From Ottowia sp. oral taxon 894 (GTDB lineage Bacteria; Pseudomonadota; Gammaproteobacteria; Burkholderiales; Burkholderiaceae_C): 64,000 bases of DNA. The translations under genes were made by a program, and so were the position numbers. Shown here piece by piece: positions 14,906 to 26,050 of this stretch; positions within the stretch are counted from its first letter, which is position 1; each line of letters opens with the position of its first letter. The notes under the pieces were generated by a model. That model was not told where the DNA came from. It worked only from the letters and a program-made list of their open reading frames with translations, and ran no database searches. The DNA is taken from NCBI RefSeq assembly GCF_001262075.1, contig NZ_CP012073.1, positions 372,001 through 436,000 of the forward strand, written 5' to 3'.

Positions 14906-16942
14906 TTAGGCCATGCCTTGGTGGCGCAGGAGCGCATCCAGGCTGGGTTCACGGCCCCGGAAAGCTTTGAATGACTCCATGGCGGGGCGGCTGCCGCCAG
15001 CCTCCAGAATGGCCTGGCGGTATTTTCGTCCGGTTTCCAGGCTGTGCTGGCCGTCAGGCGTGACGGTTTCCTCAAAAGCAGCGTATGCGTCGGCGGCCAG
15101 CACTTCAGCCCACTTGTAGCTGTAGTAACCGGCCGCGTAGCCGCCCGCGAAGATGTGGCTGAAGGTGTGCGCCATGCGGCCCCAGGCCGGCGGGTGCAGC
15201 ACGGCCACTTCCTGCCGCACGGCCAGCAAAAGGGCCTGCACGTCTTTCACCGGCTCCCTGGCGGTGTGCAGCAGCATGTCGAACAGGGCGAATTCGATTT
15301 GCCTCAGGGTTTGCATGCCGCTTTGGAAGTTGCGCGCGGCCAGCATCTTGTCGAACAGCTCGCGCGGCAGCGGCTCGCCCGTGTCCACGTGGGCGGTCAT
15401 GTGTTGCAGCACGTTCCATTCCCAGCAGAAGTTCTCCATGAACTGGCTGGGCAGCTCCACCGCGTCCCACTCCACGCCGCTGATGCCGGAAACATCGCGC
15501 TCGTCCACCTGCGTGAGCATGTGGTGCAGGCCGTGACCGAATTCGTGAAAGAGCGTGGTCGCGTCATCATGCGTGAGCAAGGCGGGCTTGCCGTCCACGC
15601 CTTCGGCGAAGTTGCACACAAGATAGGCCACGGGCGTTTGCAGCCGGCCGGTGTCGGGGCGCAGCCAGCGCGAGCGCGCGTCATCCATCCACGCGCCGCC
15701 GCGCTTGCCGGGGCGCGCGGCAGGGTCCAGATAGAACTGGCCCAGCAATTGACCATTGCGCTCGATGCGGTAGAAACTCACGCCGCTGTGCCACACGGGC
15801 GCCTGATCGGGGCGGATGCTGATTTCAAACAGCGTCTCGGCAATGCGAAACAGCCCCGCCAGCACCTTGGGCAGCGTGAAATAAGACTTGACTTGCTGCT
15901 CACTGAAGGCGTAACGCGCCTCGCGCAGGCGCTCGCTCAGGTAAGTCCAGTCCCAGGGTTGCGGATCGTCCAGCCCCAGCTCCTTGCGGGCGTAGTCGCG
16001 CAAGTCCTGCACATCGCGTTCGGCGTAGGGGCGCGCCTTGGCTGCCAGCTCGCGCAAAAAACGCACCACTTCTTCGGGCGATTCAGCCATCTTGGGCACC
16101 AGCGAGACAGCGCCAAAGTCCGGGTAGCCCAGCAGCTGCGCTTCTTCATGCCGCAGCGCCAATATCTCCTGCATGATGGCCGTGTTGTCAAAACGGCGGG
16201 CATCGCCCTCGGCCTGGTCGGAAGCGCGCGTGGCATAGGCGCGATACAGGCGCTCGCGCAGTGCGGAGCTGACAGCAAACTGCATCACCGGCAGATAGCA
16301 GGGCAGCTTGAGTGTGAGCTTGTAGCCGCTTTGCCCCTCGGCTTCGGCGGCGGCGCGCGTGGCGGCTTTCACATCGTCAGGCACACCGGCCATTTCTTCG
16401 GCGCTGGCGTAATACGCGAAAGCGTCGGTGGCGTCCAGCGCGTTTTCGCTGAATTTCTGCGTCAGCTCGGCGCTGCGCTCCTGAATTTCAGCAAAGCGCT
16501 TCTTGGCCTCGCCGTGCAACTCCGCGCCGCCCAGCACAAAACCGCGCAAGGCATTTTTCAGCGCCTGGCGTTGCTCGTCATTGAGCGCGCTGGCGTCGAT
16601 AGCCTTGTATTTGGCATACAGGCGCTCGTCGCAGCCCAGGCGCGTGTAGAACTCGGCAATTTTGGGCAAAGCCGCGTTATAGGCGGCGCGCAGCTGGGGC
16701 GTGTCAGCCACGGCGTTCAGGTGGCTGACCACGCCCCAGGCCAGAGACAGCCGCTCGGTCGCCACATCCAGCGTGGCCGAAAGCGCCTGCCAGCTGGCGG
16801 CAAAGCCAGGCGCCGTCACCTCCTCCAGCGCAGCGCGCGCCTTGGCCAGCAGCGCGTCAATGGCCGGGGCCACATGCTCGGGACGAATCAAATCAAAGCG
16901 TGGAAGAGGGGAAAGATTGAACAGGGGGTTTTCAGCAGTCAT
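14906..16942 (-). CDS. prlC: Oligopeptidase A (M3 family metallopeptidase)
   Basis: The protein is 678 aa, the normal length. It is a cytoplasmic zinc peptidase that degrades short peptides, including signal-peptide fragments. The zinc motif is in TLFHEFGHGLHHML (HEFGH, with the third ligand Glu expected about 25 residues on, in GVEWDAVELPSQFMEN). The start NPLFNLSPLPRFDLIRPEHV and the C-terminal FSHIFAGGYAAGYYSYKWAEVL are typical of the family. No oddities were seen. Confidence 0.95.
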   Translation of the reverse strand: MTAENPLFNLSPLPRFDLIRPEHVAPAIDALLAKARAALEEVTAPGFAASWQALSATLDVATERLSLAWGVVSHLNAVADTPQLRAAYNAALPKIAEFYTRLGCDERLYAKYKAIDASALNDEQRQALKNALRGFVLGGAELHGEAKKRFAEIQERSAELTQKFSENALDATDAFAYYASAEEMAGVPDDVKAATRAAAEAEGQSGYKLTLKLPCYLPVMQFAVSSALRERLYRAYATRASDQAEGDARRFDNTAIMQEILALRHEEAQLLGYPDFGAVSLVPKMAESPEEVVRFLRELAAKARPYAERDVQDLRDYARKELGLDDPQPWDWTYLSERLREARYAFSEQQVKSYFTLPKVLAGLFRIAETLFEISIRPDQAPVWHSGVSFYRIERNGQLLGQFYLDPAARPGKRGGAWMDDARSRWLRPDTGRLQTPVAYLVCNFAEGVDGKPALLTHDDATTLFHEFGHGLHHMLTQVDERDVSGISGVEWDAVELPSQFMENFCWEWNVLQHMTAHVDTGEPLPRELFDKMLAARNFQSGMQTLRQIEFALFDMLLHTAREPVKDVQALLLAVRQEVAVLHPPAWGRMAHTFSHIFAGGYAAGYYSYKWAEVLAADAYAAFEETVTPDGQHSLETGRKYRQAILEAGGSRPAMESFKAFRGREPSLDALLRHQGMA

Positions 16943-17330
16943 GGCGCGGGCAAATGGGGCGAGGGAATAAAAAAATCAAGCGGCGGCAAACAAGGCAATG
17001 GGTGGAAAGGACGTGAATCAATCCAATCTGCCGCCAGGCTGTGACTGAGCGTATATCCAGACGTGCATTCAGAAAAAGCGTGCACTGAACGGCATGGAAA
17101 CAAAAGCCGCCCGGCTCCTGCGAACGCCATACAGGCCTGGGCGGTCATGATATTCGCCTGCATGAGCTTGTATGAATATGAAAGACCTGAAAACACCGCT
17201 GGCCGGAAATATCCCTTCATGGCATGCCAGCCATGCGCCTGCGGCGGCCGGGTTTGTGCAAGCGCGCCGGATTTGCGGCAGATTCGCCGCTACAGTCAGT
17301 CCTTTCCATCGTTTGCAAAGGACAAGCCGG
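16943..17330. other. 388-base interval without a recognised gene
   Basis: Between the divergent prlC and the small membrane protein gene. It must hold both promoters. No repeat A or B copy and no convincing ORF were seen. Confidence 0.5.
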
Positions 17331-17585
17331 ATGCTGTGGGATCTCATCGTTGCCGTAATCGTGGGTTTTATCGTGGGGCTGATAGCGCGGGCGCTCATGC
17401 CGGGCAATCAGAGCATGGGTTTTTTCGCGACGGCGCTGCTGGGCATGGCCGGGTCTGTACTGGCCAGCTATGGCGGCGGTGCGCTGGGGCTGTACCCGGC
17501 AGGCTCGCGCATGGGCTGGGGCGCTTCCATCATTGGCGCGCTCATCGCCTTGTTCATCTATAACCAAATAGCCAAAAAGCAGTGA
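17331..17585 (+). CDS. GlsB/YeaQ/YmgE family small membrane protein
   Basis: The protein is 84 aa from the ATG at 17331, with AAAGGA upstream. Three hydrophobic segments are joined by glycine-rich turns: LIVAVIVGFIVGLIARALMPG, then GFFATALLGMAGSVLASYGG, then MGWGASIIGALIALFIYNQIA. The pattern and length are those of the transglycosylase-associated (YeaQ/YmgE/GlsB) family, often induced by stress. It is an inner-membrane protein, and its molecular role is not known. It is followed 50 bases later by a small basic protein gene on the same strand. Confidence 0.9.
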   Translation: MLWDLIVAVIVGFIVGLIARALMPGNQSMGFFATALLGMAGSVLASYGGGALGLYPAGSRMGWGASIIGALIALFIYNQIAKKQ

Positions 17586-17635
17586 CAATATCCGGTTTTT
17601 CCAATCCCGCCGTTACTTGAAAGGAACTTCACATC

Positions 17636-17794
17636 ATGGGCAACAAACTCGTTACCGAAGCCGATCGCAAAGCCACCAAGCCGTTGCCTGGCGCGCCTGC
17701 GCCCCGCTTGGGCGGCGGCCAGCGCAAAAGCCTGGAGCGCGGCGCTCACACGCGCAGCAAGAAAAACGCTGGCAAGCGCCCGCATCAAGGTTGA
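17636..17794 (+). CDS. Small basic protein (52 aa), unknown function
   Basis: The ATG at 17636 follows a strong ribosome-binding site (GAAAGGAA, 9 bases upstream), and the frame ends with TGA at 17792-17794. The product begins MGNKLVTEADRKATKPLPG and is rich in Lys, Arg, Gly and Pro, with no hydrophobic segment and a strongly positive charge. A perfect terminator follows 19 bases later, so gene, ribosome-binding site and terminator form one consistent unit. It may be co-transcribed with the upstream YeaQ-like gene. The family is not recognised; an RNA- or DNA-binding role would be a guess. Confidence 0.6.
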   Translation: MGNKLVTEADRKATKPLPGAPAPRLGGGQRKSLERGAHTRSKKNAGKRPHQG

Positions 17795-17813
17795 ACGGCT
17801 TTTGCCAGCCATG

Positions 17814-17843
17814 AAAAAAGCGCCTCATTGAAGGCGCTTTTTT
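17814..17843 (+). terminator. Terminator after the 52-aa protein gene
   Basis: AAAAAGCGCCT pairs with AGGCGCTTTTTT around CATTGA. The symmetry allows use on both strands. Confidence 0.9.
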
Positions 17844-18085
17844 CATGGTCATGCCGCTTTGACGAAAAGCCTGCCTGCCTTGGAAAAGCCTGCCTGCCTT
17901 GTCTGAATCGCGGCAAACCCAATCCGCGCCCAGGCTGCATGCCCGTTTGCCCTTGGACTGGTGCTGCCGTTTCCTGCTCCATCAGCTGCTCATGGCTTGG
18001 CTGCAAACGGCAAAAAACGAATTGGGTTGGTTGAAAAATGAGCGCGGCATGAACGATAAAACTATGCTGATTGGACGGCATTTTT

Positions 18086-18163
18086 AGCTCCTTAATTCAT
18101 AGCATGATGTCCTAGTCAAAAATGCGCCAGTCGGTATTTTGACCCCCTTGAATTCGCTCCTGT
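18086..18163 (-). repeat. Repeat A, copy 4
   Basis: Minus strand: AGGAGCGAATTCAAGGGGG, then ACTAGGACATCATGCTATG, ending AAGGAGCTAAA. Confidence 0.9.
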
Positions 18164-18285
18164 TTTTGTTAGTCCCTGGCAAGCGAAAGATGAACCAGAA
18201 GCCCCCTTCGCCCGCCAGCCGCCCTGTGTTTCGATGTAGCCGCTTCGGCGCCTGCCCATCGGGCGGACGAAGAGCTGACAGGCTT

Positions 18286-19476
18286 TCAGGCCAGCTTGCG
18301 CGCCGCTTCCTGCGCCGTGCGGCGCGCGCTGGCGTCCAGCGCGAGCAGGGCGGGCAGATCGGGCGCGGGGTGGCAAGCGGCGGCTTCCAGCGTGGACTGG
18401 ATGACGGCGTGAATCTGGTCAAAGCGGATGCGGCCTTGCAAGAAGGCTTCAACGGCCACTTCATTGGCGGCGTTGAAGATGGCGCAGGCGCCTTCAGGCG
18501 CGCGCAGCACTTGCCAGACAAGGGCCAGGGACGGAAAGCGCGCGGGGTGGCCGTGGCTTTGCATGTCTTCAAAGGTCAGGCCCTGCAAGGCGCCAAAGTC
18601 CAGCGCGGGCGAGCCGGATGCCATGCGCTGCGGCCAGGCCAGGCCGTAGGCGATGGGCACGCGCATGTCGGGCGTGCCCAGCTGGGCGACGATGGAGCCG
18701 TCCAGATACTGAACCATGGAGTGGATGACGCTTTGCGGGTGAATGAGGGCGGAAAGTTTTTCAGGCGGCATGCCAAAGAGCCAGTGCGCTTCGATGATTT
18801 CCAGCGCCTTGTTCACCATGGTGGCCGAGTCCACGGAAATTTTGCGGCCCATGCGCCAGTTGGGATGGGCGCAAGCCTGTTCGGGCGTGACGCTGCGCAG
18901 CCGGGCCGGTTCCCAGGTGCGAAAGGGGCCGCCTGAAGCGGTGAGGATGATGCGCTCGACACGCTGGCCCCAGGTGGCGGGGTCTTCGGGCAAGGACTGG
19001 AAGATGGCGGAGTGCTCGCTGTCGATGGGCAGCAGCGTGGCGCCGCCTTCGCGCACGGCGCGCATGAACAGGCTGCCGCCGACGACCAGCGCCTCTTTGT
19101 TGGCCAGCAGCAGGCGCTTGCCCGCGCGGGCGGCGGCCAGGCAGGGCGCCAGGCCCGCCGCGCCGACGATGGCGGCCATGACGGTGTCCACCTCTGCGCT
19201 GGACGCGATGTTTTCAATGGCTGCCGGTGCGGTATCCACGCGGGTTTCAAGCCCTTTTTGCCTGATTTTTTCGGCCAGTTGCGCGGCATGGGGGGCGCTG
19301 GCCATGGCTGCCACGCGGGGGCGGAAGCGCTCGCACTGCGCCAGCAGCTTGTCCACCTGCGTGGCGGCCGTGAGCGCGACGACTTCAATGCGGTCAGGGT
19401 GGCGCGCGGCCACATCCAGCGTGCTGGCGCCAATGGAGCCTGTGGAGCCAAGCACGGCCAGGCGTTGTTTTTTCAT
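18286..19476 (-). CDS. dxr: 1-deoxy-D-xylulose 5-phosphate reductoisomerase
   Basis: The protein is 396 aa, full length. It makes 2-C-methyl-D-erythritol 4-phosphate from DXP with NADPH, the committed step of the MEP isoprenoid pathway. NADPH-binding [13 protein letters not shown] is at the N-terminus. [13 protein letters not shown], the [13 protein letters not shown] metal-site segment and the [10 protein letters not shown] loop are all present. It is the last gene of the uppS-cdsA-dxr run, 6 bases after cdsA. In many relatives rseP and bamA follow, but here a gene-free stretch with a repeat A copy follows instead. Confidence 0.97.
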   Translation of the reverse strand: MKKQRLAVLGSTGSIGASTLDVAARHPDRIEVVALTAATQVDKLLAQCERFRPRVAAMASAPHAAQLAEKIRQKGLETRVDTAPAAIENIASSAEVDTVMAAIVGAAGLAPCLAAARAGKRLLLANKEALVVGGSLFMRAVREGGATLLPIDSEHSAIFQSLPEDPATWGQRVERIILTASGGPFRTWEPARLRSVTPEQACAHPNWRMGRKISVDSATMVNKALEIIEAHWLFGMPPEKLSALIHPQSVIHSMVQYLDGSIVAQLGTPDMRVPIAYGLAWPQRMASGSPALDFGALQGLTFEDMQSHGHPARFPSLALVWQVLRAPEGACAIFNAANEVAVEAFLQGRIRFDQIHAVIQSTLEAAACHPAPDLPALLALDASARRTAQEAARKLA

Positions 19477-19482
19477 GGGATG

Positions 19483-20321
19483 TCAGTCCATCAGCCCGGC
19501 CAGCGCCAGCGCCAGGGGCAGCGTGGGCAGCAGGGCGTCTATGCGGTCGAGCACGCCGCCGTGGCCGGGCAGCAGGCCGCTGGAGTCTTTCATGCCGGCG
19601 CTGCGCTTGACCAGGGACTCGGCCAGATCGCCCACCACGCTCATGCCCGCCAGCAGCAGCACACCCAGCGCCAGCCACAGCGGCCCGGCCTGGTGCAGGC
19701 GGGCAAACAGGCTGGGGCGGGCCGCGTCATCCAGCCACGCCCAGCCAGCGGCCAGCAGCAGCACGCCCGCCATGCCGCCCCACACGCCTTCCCAGCTTTT
19801 GCCGGGGCTGATGTTGCGGGCCAGCTTCGCGCCGTGCGTGAGGCGCCCGCTCAAGGCGCGGCCAGCGAAATAGGCGCCAATATCGGCCGTCCAAACGAGC
19901 GCCAGCACGGAAAGCAGAAAGTTCACGCCCATGCCGTGCGCTTGCGCCATGGCCAGCCAGGCGGCCGTCAGCACTGCCAGCCCTGCGCACCAGCGCGCAA
20001 TCAGCGGCACGCGCGGCCAGCCCGCCACGCCACGGCGCAGCAGCCACGCGCCGCCGGCGATCCACAGCGCGCCCACGCCCAGCCACAAGGCGGGAAGGGG
20101 GCGCGCCACCGCGCCGCCCAGCCACAGCCCGGCGCAAAGCGCCGCGCACAGCAGCCCCGTGGCAAGGGCCGGCGCGCCAGCCAGGCCGTTGAGCCGCGCC
20201 CATTCCCAGGCCGCAGCGGCAATCAGCGCCAGCGTCAGCGCCAGAAAAGGCGCGGCCACGGGCGCGAAAAGGGCGGGCAGAAATACGGCCAGCAGCACCA
20301 AGGCGGTGATGACGCGCTGCT

Positions 20322-20328
<7 letters not shown>
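19483..20328 (-). CDS. cdsA: Phosphatidate cytidylyltransferase
   Basis: The protein is 281 aa with about eight membrane helices. It makes CDP-diacylglycerol from phosphatidate and CTP, feeding all phospholipid synthesis. The family signature lies near the C-terminus: SLVKRSAGMKDSSGLLPGHGGVLDRIDALL. Its start overlaps the end of uppS by 7 bases, suggesting translational coupling. Confidence 0.96.
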
Positions 20329-21059
<731 letters not shown>

Positions 21060-21176
21060 GGGTGGCGGAAAGCCAAACGGGCGGGCAGCGCGCTGGCAAG
21101 CGGCAATAAGCGTCGAGAGATGACGGAAACGGGGCCAGACGGGAAAGAGCAGGCGCGCAAAGCCTGCCCAGCCCGC

Positions 21177-21737
21177 TCAAACAGCCATCACGTCTTTTTC
21201 CTTTTCGGCCACCAGCGCGTCAATCTCGGCAATGTGCTTGTCGGTGAGCTTCTGGATGTCGGCCTCGGCGCGCTTTTGGTCGTCTTCGGAGGCTTCCTTG
21301 TCCTTGACGAGCTTTTTCACGGCTTCATTGGCATCGCGCCGGAGGTTGCGGATGGCGATCTTGGCGCTTTCGCCTTCATGGCGCACCAGCTTGGTCATTT
21401 CCTTGCGGCGCTCTTCGCTCATGGGCGGCATGGGCACGCGGATCAGATCGCCCATGCTGGCGGGGTTCAGGCCCAGGTCGCTTTCGCGGATGGCCTTTTC
21501 GATTTTTGCGGCCATGTTCTTTTCCCACGGCTGCACGCTGATGGTGCGCGAGTCCAGCAGCGAGACGTTGGCCACCTGCGACAAGGGCACGTGGCTGCCG
21601 TAGTACTCCACATGAATGGTGTCCAGCAAGGCCGGATTGGCGCGGCCCGTGCGGATTTTCGTGAGGTTGTTCTTGAAGGCGGCGATGGACTGGTCCATCT
21701 TGGCCTGGAGGTTTTTCTTGATGTCTGCAATCGTCAT
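21177..21737 (-). CDS. frr: Ribosome recycling factor
   Basis: The protein is 186 aa, standard length. It splits post-termination ribosomes together with EF-G. Family segments include [51 protein letters not shown] and the C-terminal helix with [21 protein letters not shown]. It lies 11 bases after pyrH. Confidence 0.97.
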   Translation of the reverse strand: MTIADIKKNLQAKMDQSIAAFKNNLTKIRTGRANPALLDTIHVEYYGSHVPLSQVANVSLLDSRTISVQPWEKNMAAKIEKAIRESDLGLNPASMGDLIRVPMPPMSEERRKEMTKLVRHEGESAKIAIRNLRRDANEAVKKLVKDKEASEDDQKRAEADIQKLTDKHIAEIDALVAEKEKDVMAV

Positions 21738-21748
21738 GTTCGGCTCCT

Positions 21749-22471
21749 TCAGACGTGAACGAGGGTTCCTTCATCCGCGCCCATGACCACGGCCTTGAGG
21801 GCGCCCGGCTTGAAGATGGAAAACACCTTGATCGGCAGTTTCTGGTCGCGGCACAAGGCGAAAGCCGTGGCATCCATGATGCCCAGGTTTTTCGTCATGG
21901 CCTCGTCAAAGCTCAGGCGCGCGTAGCGCGTGGCCTGGGCATCTTTGCGGGGATCGGCGGAATAAACGCCATCCACCTTGGTGGCCTTGAGCACCAGCTC
22001 CGCGCCGATTTCGGCGCCGCGCAGGGCCGCCGCCGTGTCAGTGGTGAAAAAGGGATTGCCCGTGCCAGCGGCGAACACCACGGCCTTGCCTTCTTCCAGA
22101 TACTGGAGCGCCTTGGGGCGCACGTAAGGCTCCACCACCTGATCAATGCTGATGGCGCTCATCACGCGCGCCGTCAGCCCGGTTTTGTTCATGGCGTCGG
22201 CCAGCGCCAGCGCGTTCATCACGGTGGCCAGCATGCCCATGTAATCGGCCGTGGCGCGATCCATGCCCACGGCGCCGCCAGCCATGCCGCGAAAGATGTT
22301 GCCGCCGCCAATCACCACCGCCACTTGCACGCCCATGCGCGCGACTTCGGCAATCTCTCCCACGATGCGCCCGATGACGGCCTGGTTGATGCCAAAGGCG
22401 TCGTCTCCCATCAGCGCCTCGCCGGAAAGCTTGATCAGAATGCGCTTGTGGGCAGGGGTGTCGTGTGGCAT
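21749..22471 (-). CDS. pyrH: Uridylate kinase
   Basis: The protein is 240 aa from the ATG at 22471 ([19 protein letters not shown]); the open frame upstream is not conserved. It phosphorylates UMP to UDP and belongs to the amino-acid kinase fold. LKLSGEAL-type start, [10 protein letters not shown] and the [12 protein letters not shown] nucleotide-binding segment are present. Order rpsB-tsf-pyrH-frr is the usual bacterial one. Confidence 0.97.
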   Translation of the reverse strand: MPHDTPAHKRILIKLSGEALMGDDAFGINQAVIGRIVGEIAEVARMGVQVAVVIGGGNIFRGMAGGAVGMDRATADYMGMLATVMNALALADAMNKTGLTARVMSAISIDQVVEPYVRPKALQYLEEGKAVVFAAGTGNPFFTTDTAAALRGAEIGAELVLKATKVDGVYSADPRKDAQATRYARLSFDEAMTKNLGIMDATAFALCRDQKLPIKVFSIFKPGALKAVVMGADEGTLVHV

Positions 22472-22578
22472 GAAGAGGCTCTCTCGTGTGCTTGTTGTGG
22501 GCGGAACGCATGGGCGGCAGGCAGTGTGTTCAGGCCCGGGCGGCCCGCCTGCCAAGGCAGCCACCCGGCCAGGCCGGC

Positions 22579-23469
22579 TCAGCTCTTGCCTTGCGCAGCA
22601 GCCACTTGCGCGGCCACTTCGGCGGCGAAGTCGTCTTGCTTTTTCTCGATGCCTTCGCCCACCACATACAGGGTGAAACCCGTCACCTTGGTGTTTTTCT
22701 CTTTGAGCATCTGCTCGACCGTCTGCTTGTCGTTCTTGACGAAAGGCTGGCTGAACAGCGCCACTTCCTTGAGGTACTTCTGCACCGAGCCTTCCACCAT
22801 CTTGGCGGCGATGTCGGCAGGCTTGCCCGATTCCTGCGCCTTGGCCAGGGCCACGCTGCGCTCGCGCTCGATCAGTTCGGCGGGCACGTCGGCGCTGGTC
22901 AGCGCCACGGGCTTCATGGCGGCCACGTGCATGGCCACGTCGCGCGCGGCCACTTCGTCGCCTTCGTATTCCACCAGCACGCCAATGCGCGTGCCGTGCA
23001 CGTAGCTGGTGACTTTGCCGCCCGCCTTGCGCACCAGGCGGCGGAAGCTCATGTTTTCGCCAATCTTGCCGATCAGGCCCACGCGCACATCTTCCAGCGT
23101 GGGACCAAAGCCGTCTTGCTCATAGGGCAGCGCACCCAGCGCGGCCACGTCAGCGGGGTTTTTCTCGGCAGTCAGCCGGGCAGCGGCGTTAGCCATGGCC
23201 GCAAAGCTGTCGTTCTTGGTCACGAAATCGGTTTCGCAATTGACTTCGACCATCGCGCCCACGCCGTTTCCGATGAAAGCGGCCACCACGCCTTCCGCCG
23301 TGATGCGGCTGGCCGCCTTGCCAGCCTTGGTGCCGAGCTTGACGCGCAGCAGCTCTTCGGCTTTGGCCATGTCGCCGTCCGCTTCGGTCAGCGCCTTCTT
23401 GCATTCCATCATGGGCGCGTCGGTCTTGGCGCGCAGGTCAGCCACCATTTTTGCGGTAATTGCAGCCAT
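22579..23469 (-). CDS. tsf: Elongation factor Ts
   Basis: The protein is 296 aa. It is the nucleotide-exchange factor for EF-Tu. The N-terminal UBA-like domain has [19 protein letters not shown] with the family TxAPMM motif. It is followed by [16 protein letters not shown], a signature of the core domain. It lies 117 bases after rpsB with a terminator hairpin in the gap, which may set the rpsB:tsf ratio. Confidence 0.97.
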   Translation of the reverse strand: MAAITAKMVADLRAKTDAPMMECKKALTEADGDMAKAEELLRVKLGTKAGKAASRITAEGVVAAFIGNGVGAMVEVNCETDFVTKNDSFAAMANAAARLTAEKNPADVAALGALPYEQDGFGPTLEDVRVGLIGKIGENMSFRRLVRKAGGKVTSYVHGTRIGVLVEYEGDEVAARDVAMHVAAMKPVALTSADVPAELIERERSVALAKAQESGKPADIAAKMVEGSVQKYLKEVALFSQPFVKNDKQTVEQMLKEKNTKVTGFTLYVVGEGIEKKQDDFAAEVAAQVAAAQGKS

Positions 23470-23506
23470 TTCTTGATTTCTCCGTTGATTCGTTCAGATT
23501 CAATTC

Positions 23507-23533
23507 ACAAAAAAGGGGCTGCCAAGCCCCTTT
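23507..23533 (-). terminator. Hairpin terminator between rpsB and tsf
   Basis: AAAGGGGCT and AGCCCCTTT pair around GCCA, and the minus strand runs into six T. Since tsf must still be expressed, read-through or a tsf promoter is expected. Confidence 0.8.
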
Positions 23534-23586
23534 GCAAGCGCCCAGGCGCTTCGCGTCACGCAAAAGCGCAGGCGGGCGCGGCTTCA

Positions 23587-24339
23587 TCAGGCAGCGGCTT
23601 CGTCTTTCACTTCAACGAATTCGTCGCCGTTGTCAGCCACGGCTTTCAGCACTTCGTCCACGGCGTTGGCCTTGCCTTCCAGAATGGCGTCGGCGATGCC
23701 GCGCGCGTACAGCGTCACGGCCTTGGCCGAGTCGTCGTTGCCGGGGATGACGTAATCGATGCCTTCCGGGCTGTGGTTGGAGTCCACCACGCCAATGAGC
23801 GGAATGCCCAGCTTGCGCGCTTCGGCCACGGCAATCTTGTGGTAGCCCACGTCAATCACGAAGATGGCGTCAGGCAGCGCGGTCATGTCCTGAATGCCGC
23901 CAATGTCGCGCTCCAGCTTTTCCAGCTCGCGGGCGAACAGGAGCTGCTCTTTCTTGCTCATGTTGTCCAGCCCCGCTTCCTGCTGCGCCTGCATGTCTTT
24001 GAGGCGCTTGATGGACGTTTTGACGGTTTTGAAGTTGGTCAGCATACCGCCCAGCCAGCGCTGTTCAACGTAGGGCATGCCGGCGCGGCGGGCTTCTTCA
24101 GCCACGATGTCGCGCGCCTGGCGCTTGGTGCCGACAAACAAAATGGTGCCCCGGTTGGCGGCCATTTGGCGCGCGAATTTCTGCGCTTCCTGGAACATCG
24201 GCAGCGACTTTTCCAGGTTGATGATGTGAATCTTGTTGCGATGGCCGAAGATGAAAGGGGCCATCTTGGGGTTCCAGAAGCGCGTCTGGTGTCCGAAGTG
24301 GACGCCGGCTTCCAGCATTTCACGCATGGTGACGGACAT
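23587..24339 (-). CDS. rpsB: 30S ribosomal protein S2
   Basis: The protein is 250 aa from the ATG at 24339 ([19 protein letters not shown]). S2 signatures include the [15 protein letters not shown] start, [24 protein letters not shown] and the [18 protein letters not shown] segment. It is first in the rpsB-to-dxr series. A TACAAT-like -10 occurs on the minus strand at 24469-24474, about 130 bases upstream, with a weak -35. Confidence 0.98.
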   Translation of the reverse strand: MSVTMREMLEAGVHFGHQTRFWNPKMAPFIFGHRNKIHIINLEKSLPMFQEAQKFARQMAANRGTILFVGTKRQARDIVAEEARRAGMPYVEQRWLGGMLTNFKTVKTSIKRLKDMQAQQEAGLDNMSKKEQLLFARELEKLERDIGGIQDMTALPDAIFVIDVGYHKIAVAEARKLGIPLIGVVDSNHSPEGIDYVIPGNDDSAKAVTLYARGIADAILEGKANAVDEVLKAVADNGDEFVEVKDEAAA

Positions 24340-24525
24340 GTGTTTTTCCTGAAGGTTGGGTCTTGAAACCCCGGCCCCTTGCCGCGCGTTGTTGGGGTTA
24401 TGCGCGGCACCTTGGGCGGGCCGGGTCGGAATTTGTCTTGCCCTTGGCAGACTGGGCAAAACTTGCGGATTGTAGCTTTTCCGCCGGATGGCGGCCTTCG
24501 CCTTTTCTCGCTTCAGAGGCCGTGG

Positions 24526-25731
24526 TCAGGCCGCCGAATCCGGCGCTGAATCCGCTGGCGCTTCCTTTTCGCCCTCTTGCGGCTGTGCCTCAGCCTGCGG
24601 CGCGCCGCCGTCCGCTGCGGCTTGCGGGTCTTCGTCCTCCTGCGCCGCATCTGCGCCAGAGTCTTCCTCGTGGTCGGCAAGCACGCGGCCATTGGCGTGC
24701 CTGAACAGCGCCCAGGCGGCCATGAACAGGGCGGCAATCACCGGCCCGGCCACAAAACCCGACAGGCCAAAGAGCGAGAGGCCGCCAATCGTCGTCAGCA
24801 AAATCAGATAGTCAGGCAGCTTGGTGTCCTTGCCCACCAGCACCGGGCGCAGCGCGTTGTCGATCATGCCGATCACCAGCATGCCCCAAGCCGCCAGCCC
24901 CGCGCCCTGCCACACCGACCCGGTGGCCAGCAGATAGATGGCCACCGGCCCCCACACCAGGCTGGCGCCCACGGCGGGCAGCAGCGAGAGCACCGCCATC
25001 ACCACGCCCCACAGCACGGCTCCGTGCACGCCCAGCGCCCAGAAAGCCAGCCCGCCCAGCATGCCCTGCACCACGGCCACCACCACGTTGCCCTTGACCG
25101 TGGCGCGCCCCACGGTGGCGAACTTGCGCATGAGATAGCGCGTTTGCGCGCGCGACATGGGCACCGTGTCGCTGATCAGCGCCGCCAGCTGCCGCCCGTC
25201 GCGCAGAAAAAAGAACATCAGATAGAGCATGATGGCCACGTTCACCGCCAGCATCAGCGCGTTCTGCCCCAGCGCCAGCGCCCGCCCGGTCAGCATCTGC
25301 CCGGCCTTGATGAAGCCGTCAGAGAAGCGGTCCATCACGCTTTGCACGTCCACCAGGTCCAGCCGCTTCATCACGTCGGTCAGCCACTTGGGCAGCGCCG
25401 CCATGATCTGCTGCGCGTAGGCGCGGAAATCAATCTGCCCGTCGCGCATGCGCTCTACCAGCGCCGCCGCTTCGTTCACCAGCGCGCCAATCAGCAGCGT
25501 GGCAGGCAGCACCACGATCAGCAAGAAAGCCAGCAGCGTCAGCAGCGCCGCCGCATTGCGCCGCCCTTTCAGGCGGCGGCACAGCGCGTCAAACAGCGGG
25601 TGAAACAAAATGGCCATCAACACCGCCCAGAACACCGCGCCCCACAGCGGCGCCAGCACCCACAAAAAGGCAATGGAAACAGCCGCCAGCAGCAGCAGGA
25701 AAACGGTGCGTTGCAGTTGTGGGGTGTTCAT
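24526..25731 (-). CDS. AI-2E family transporter (PerM-like permease)
   Basis: The protein is 401 aa from the ATG at 25731; the frame upstream runs through a short tandem repeat and is not conserved. About eight hydrophobic helices are present, with the family segment FPLFDALCRRLKGRRNAAALLTLL and the C-terminal pore-like stretch ALSLLPAVGASLVWGPVAIYLL...LLTTIGGLSLFGLSGFVAGPVIAAL. Members export small molecules such as the AI-2 signal or act in Na+/H+ exchange; the substrate here is unknown. The last 60 residues are an acidic, Ala/Glu/Asp-rich cytoplasmic tail. Confidence 0.88.
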   Translation of the reverse strand: MNTPQLQRTVFLLLLAAVSIAFLWVLAPLWGAVFWAVLMAILFHPLFDALCRRLKGRRNAAALLTLLAFLLIVVLPATLLIGALVNEAAALVERMRDGQIDFRAYAQQIMAALPKWLTDVMKRLDLVDVQSVMDRFSDGFIKAGQMLTGRALALGQNALMLAVNVAIMLYLMFFFLRDGRQLAALISDTVPMSRAQTRYLMRKFATVGRATVKGNVVVAVVQGMLGGLAFWALGVHGAVLWGVVMAVLSLLPAVGASLVWGPVAIYLLATGSVWQGAGLAAWGMLVIGMIDNALRPVLVGKDTKLPDYLILLTTIGGLSLFGLSGFVAGPVIAALFMAAWALFRHANGRVLADHEEDSGADAAQEDEDPQAAADGGAPQAEAQPQEGEKEAPADSAPDSAA

Positions 25732-26050
25732 GGCGCGCGCACTATAGCCAACCAGAGAGCCAACCAGGGAGCCAACCGTGAACCGGCCAGCGCCCGCCGC
25801 GCGCGGCAGCAAAAAACGCCGCGCGCGAGCGGCTCATGGAGCCAGCCTGGCCCATCTCAGCGCCTGTTTGCCATCTGTCCGCAGGCGCAGGCCGCGCATG
25901 GGCAAGGCTGAACGTTCAGCCGCTTTTTCGCTCCGCTATCCATAGCATGATGTCCTAGTGAAAACTGCGCTGAACGGTATTTTTACCCACCTGAATTTGC
26001 TCCTGTTTTCGTGAACAAATTCTGATGCCGTCTGGCAGGCTGGCCTTTCC
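25732..26050. other. 319-base interval between the PerM-like gene and the NERD-helicase gene
   Basis: Holds three 12-base units with core GAGCCAACC (about 25746-25780) and repeat A copy 5. No gene. Confidence 0.5.
25928..26006 (-). repeat. Repeat A, copy 5
   Basis: Minus strand: AGGAGCAAATTCAGG, then CACTAGGACATCATGCTATG, ending GCGGAGCGAAA. Confidence 0.88.

Larger units (their letters stand above)
17795..18285. other. 491-base gene-free interval downstream of dxr
   Basis: Holds the terminator above, a tandem duplication of an 18-base unit (AAAAGCCTGCCTGCCTTG, about 17867-17902) and repeat A copy 4. No ORF with coding character. Confidence 0.6.
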
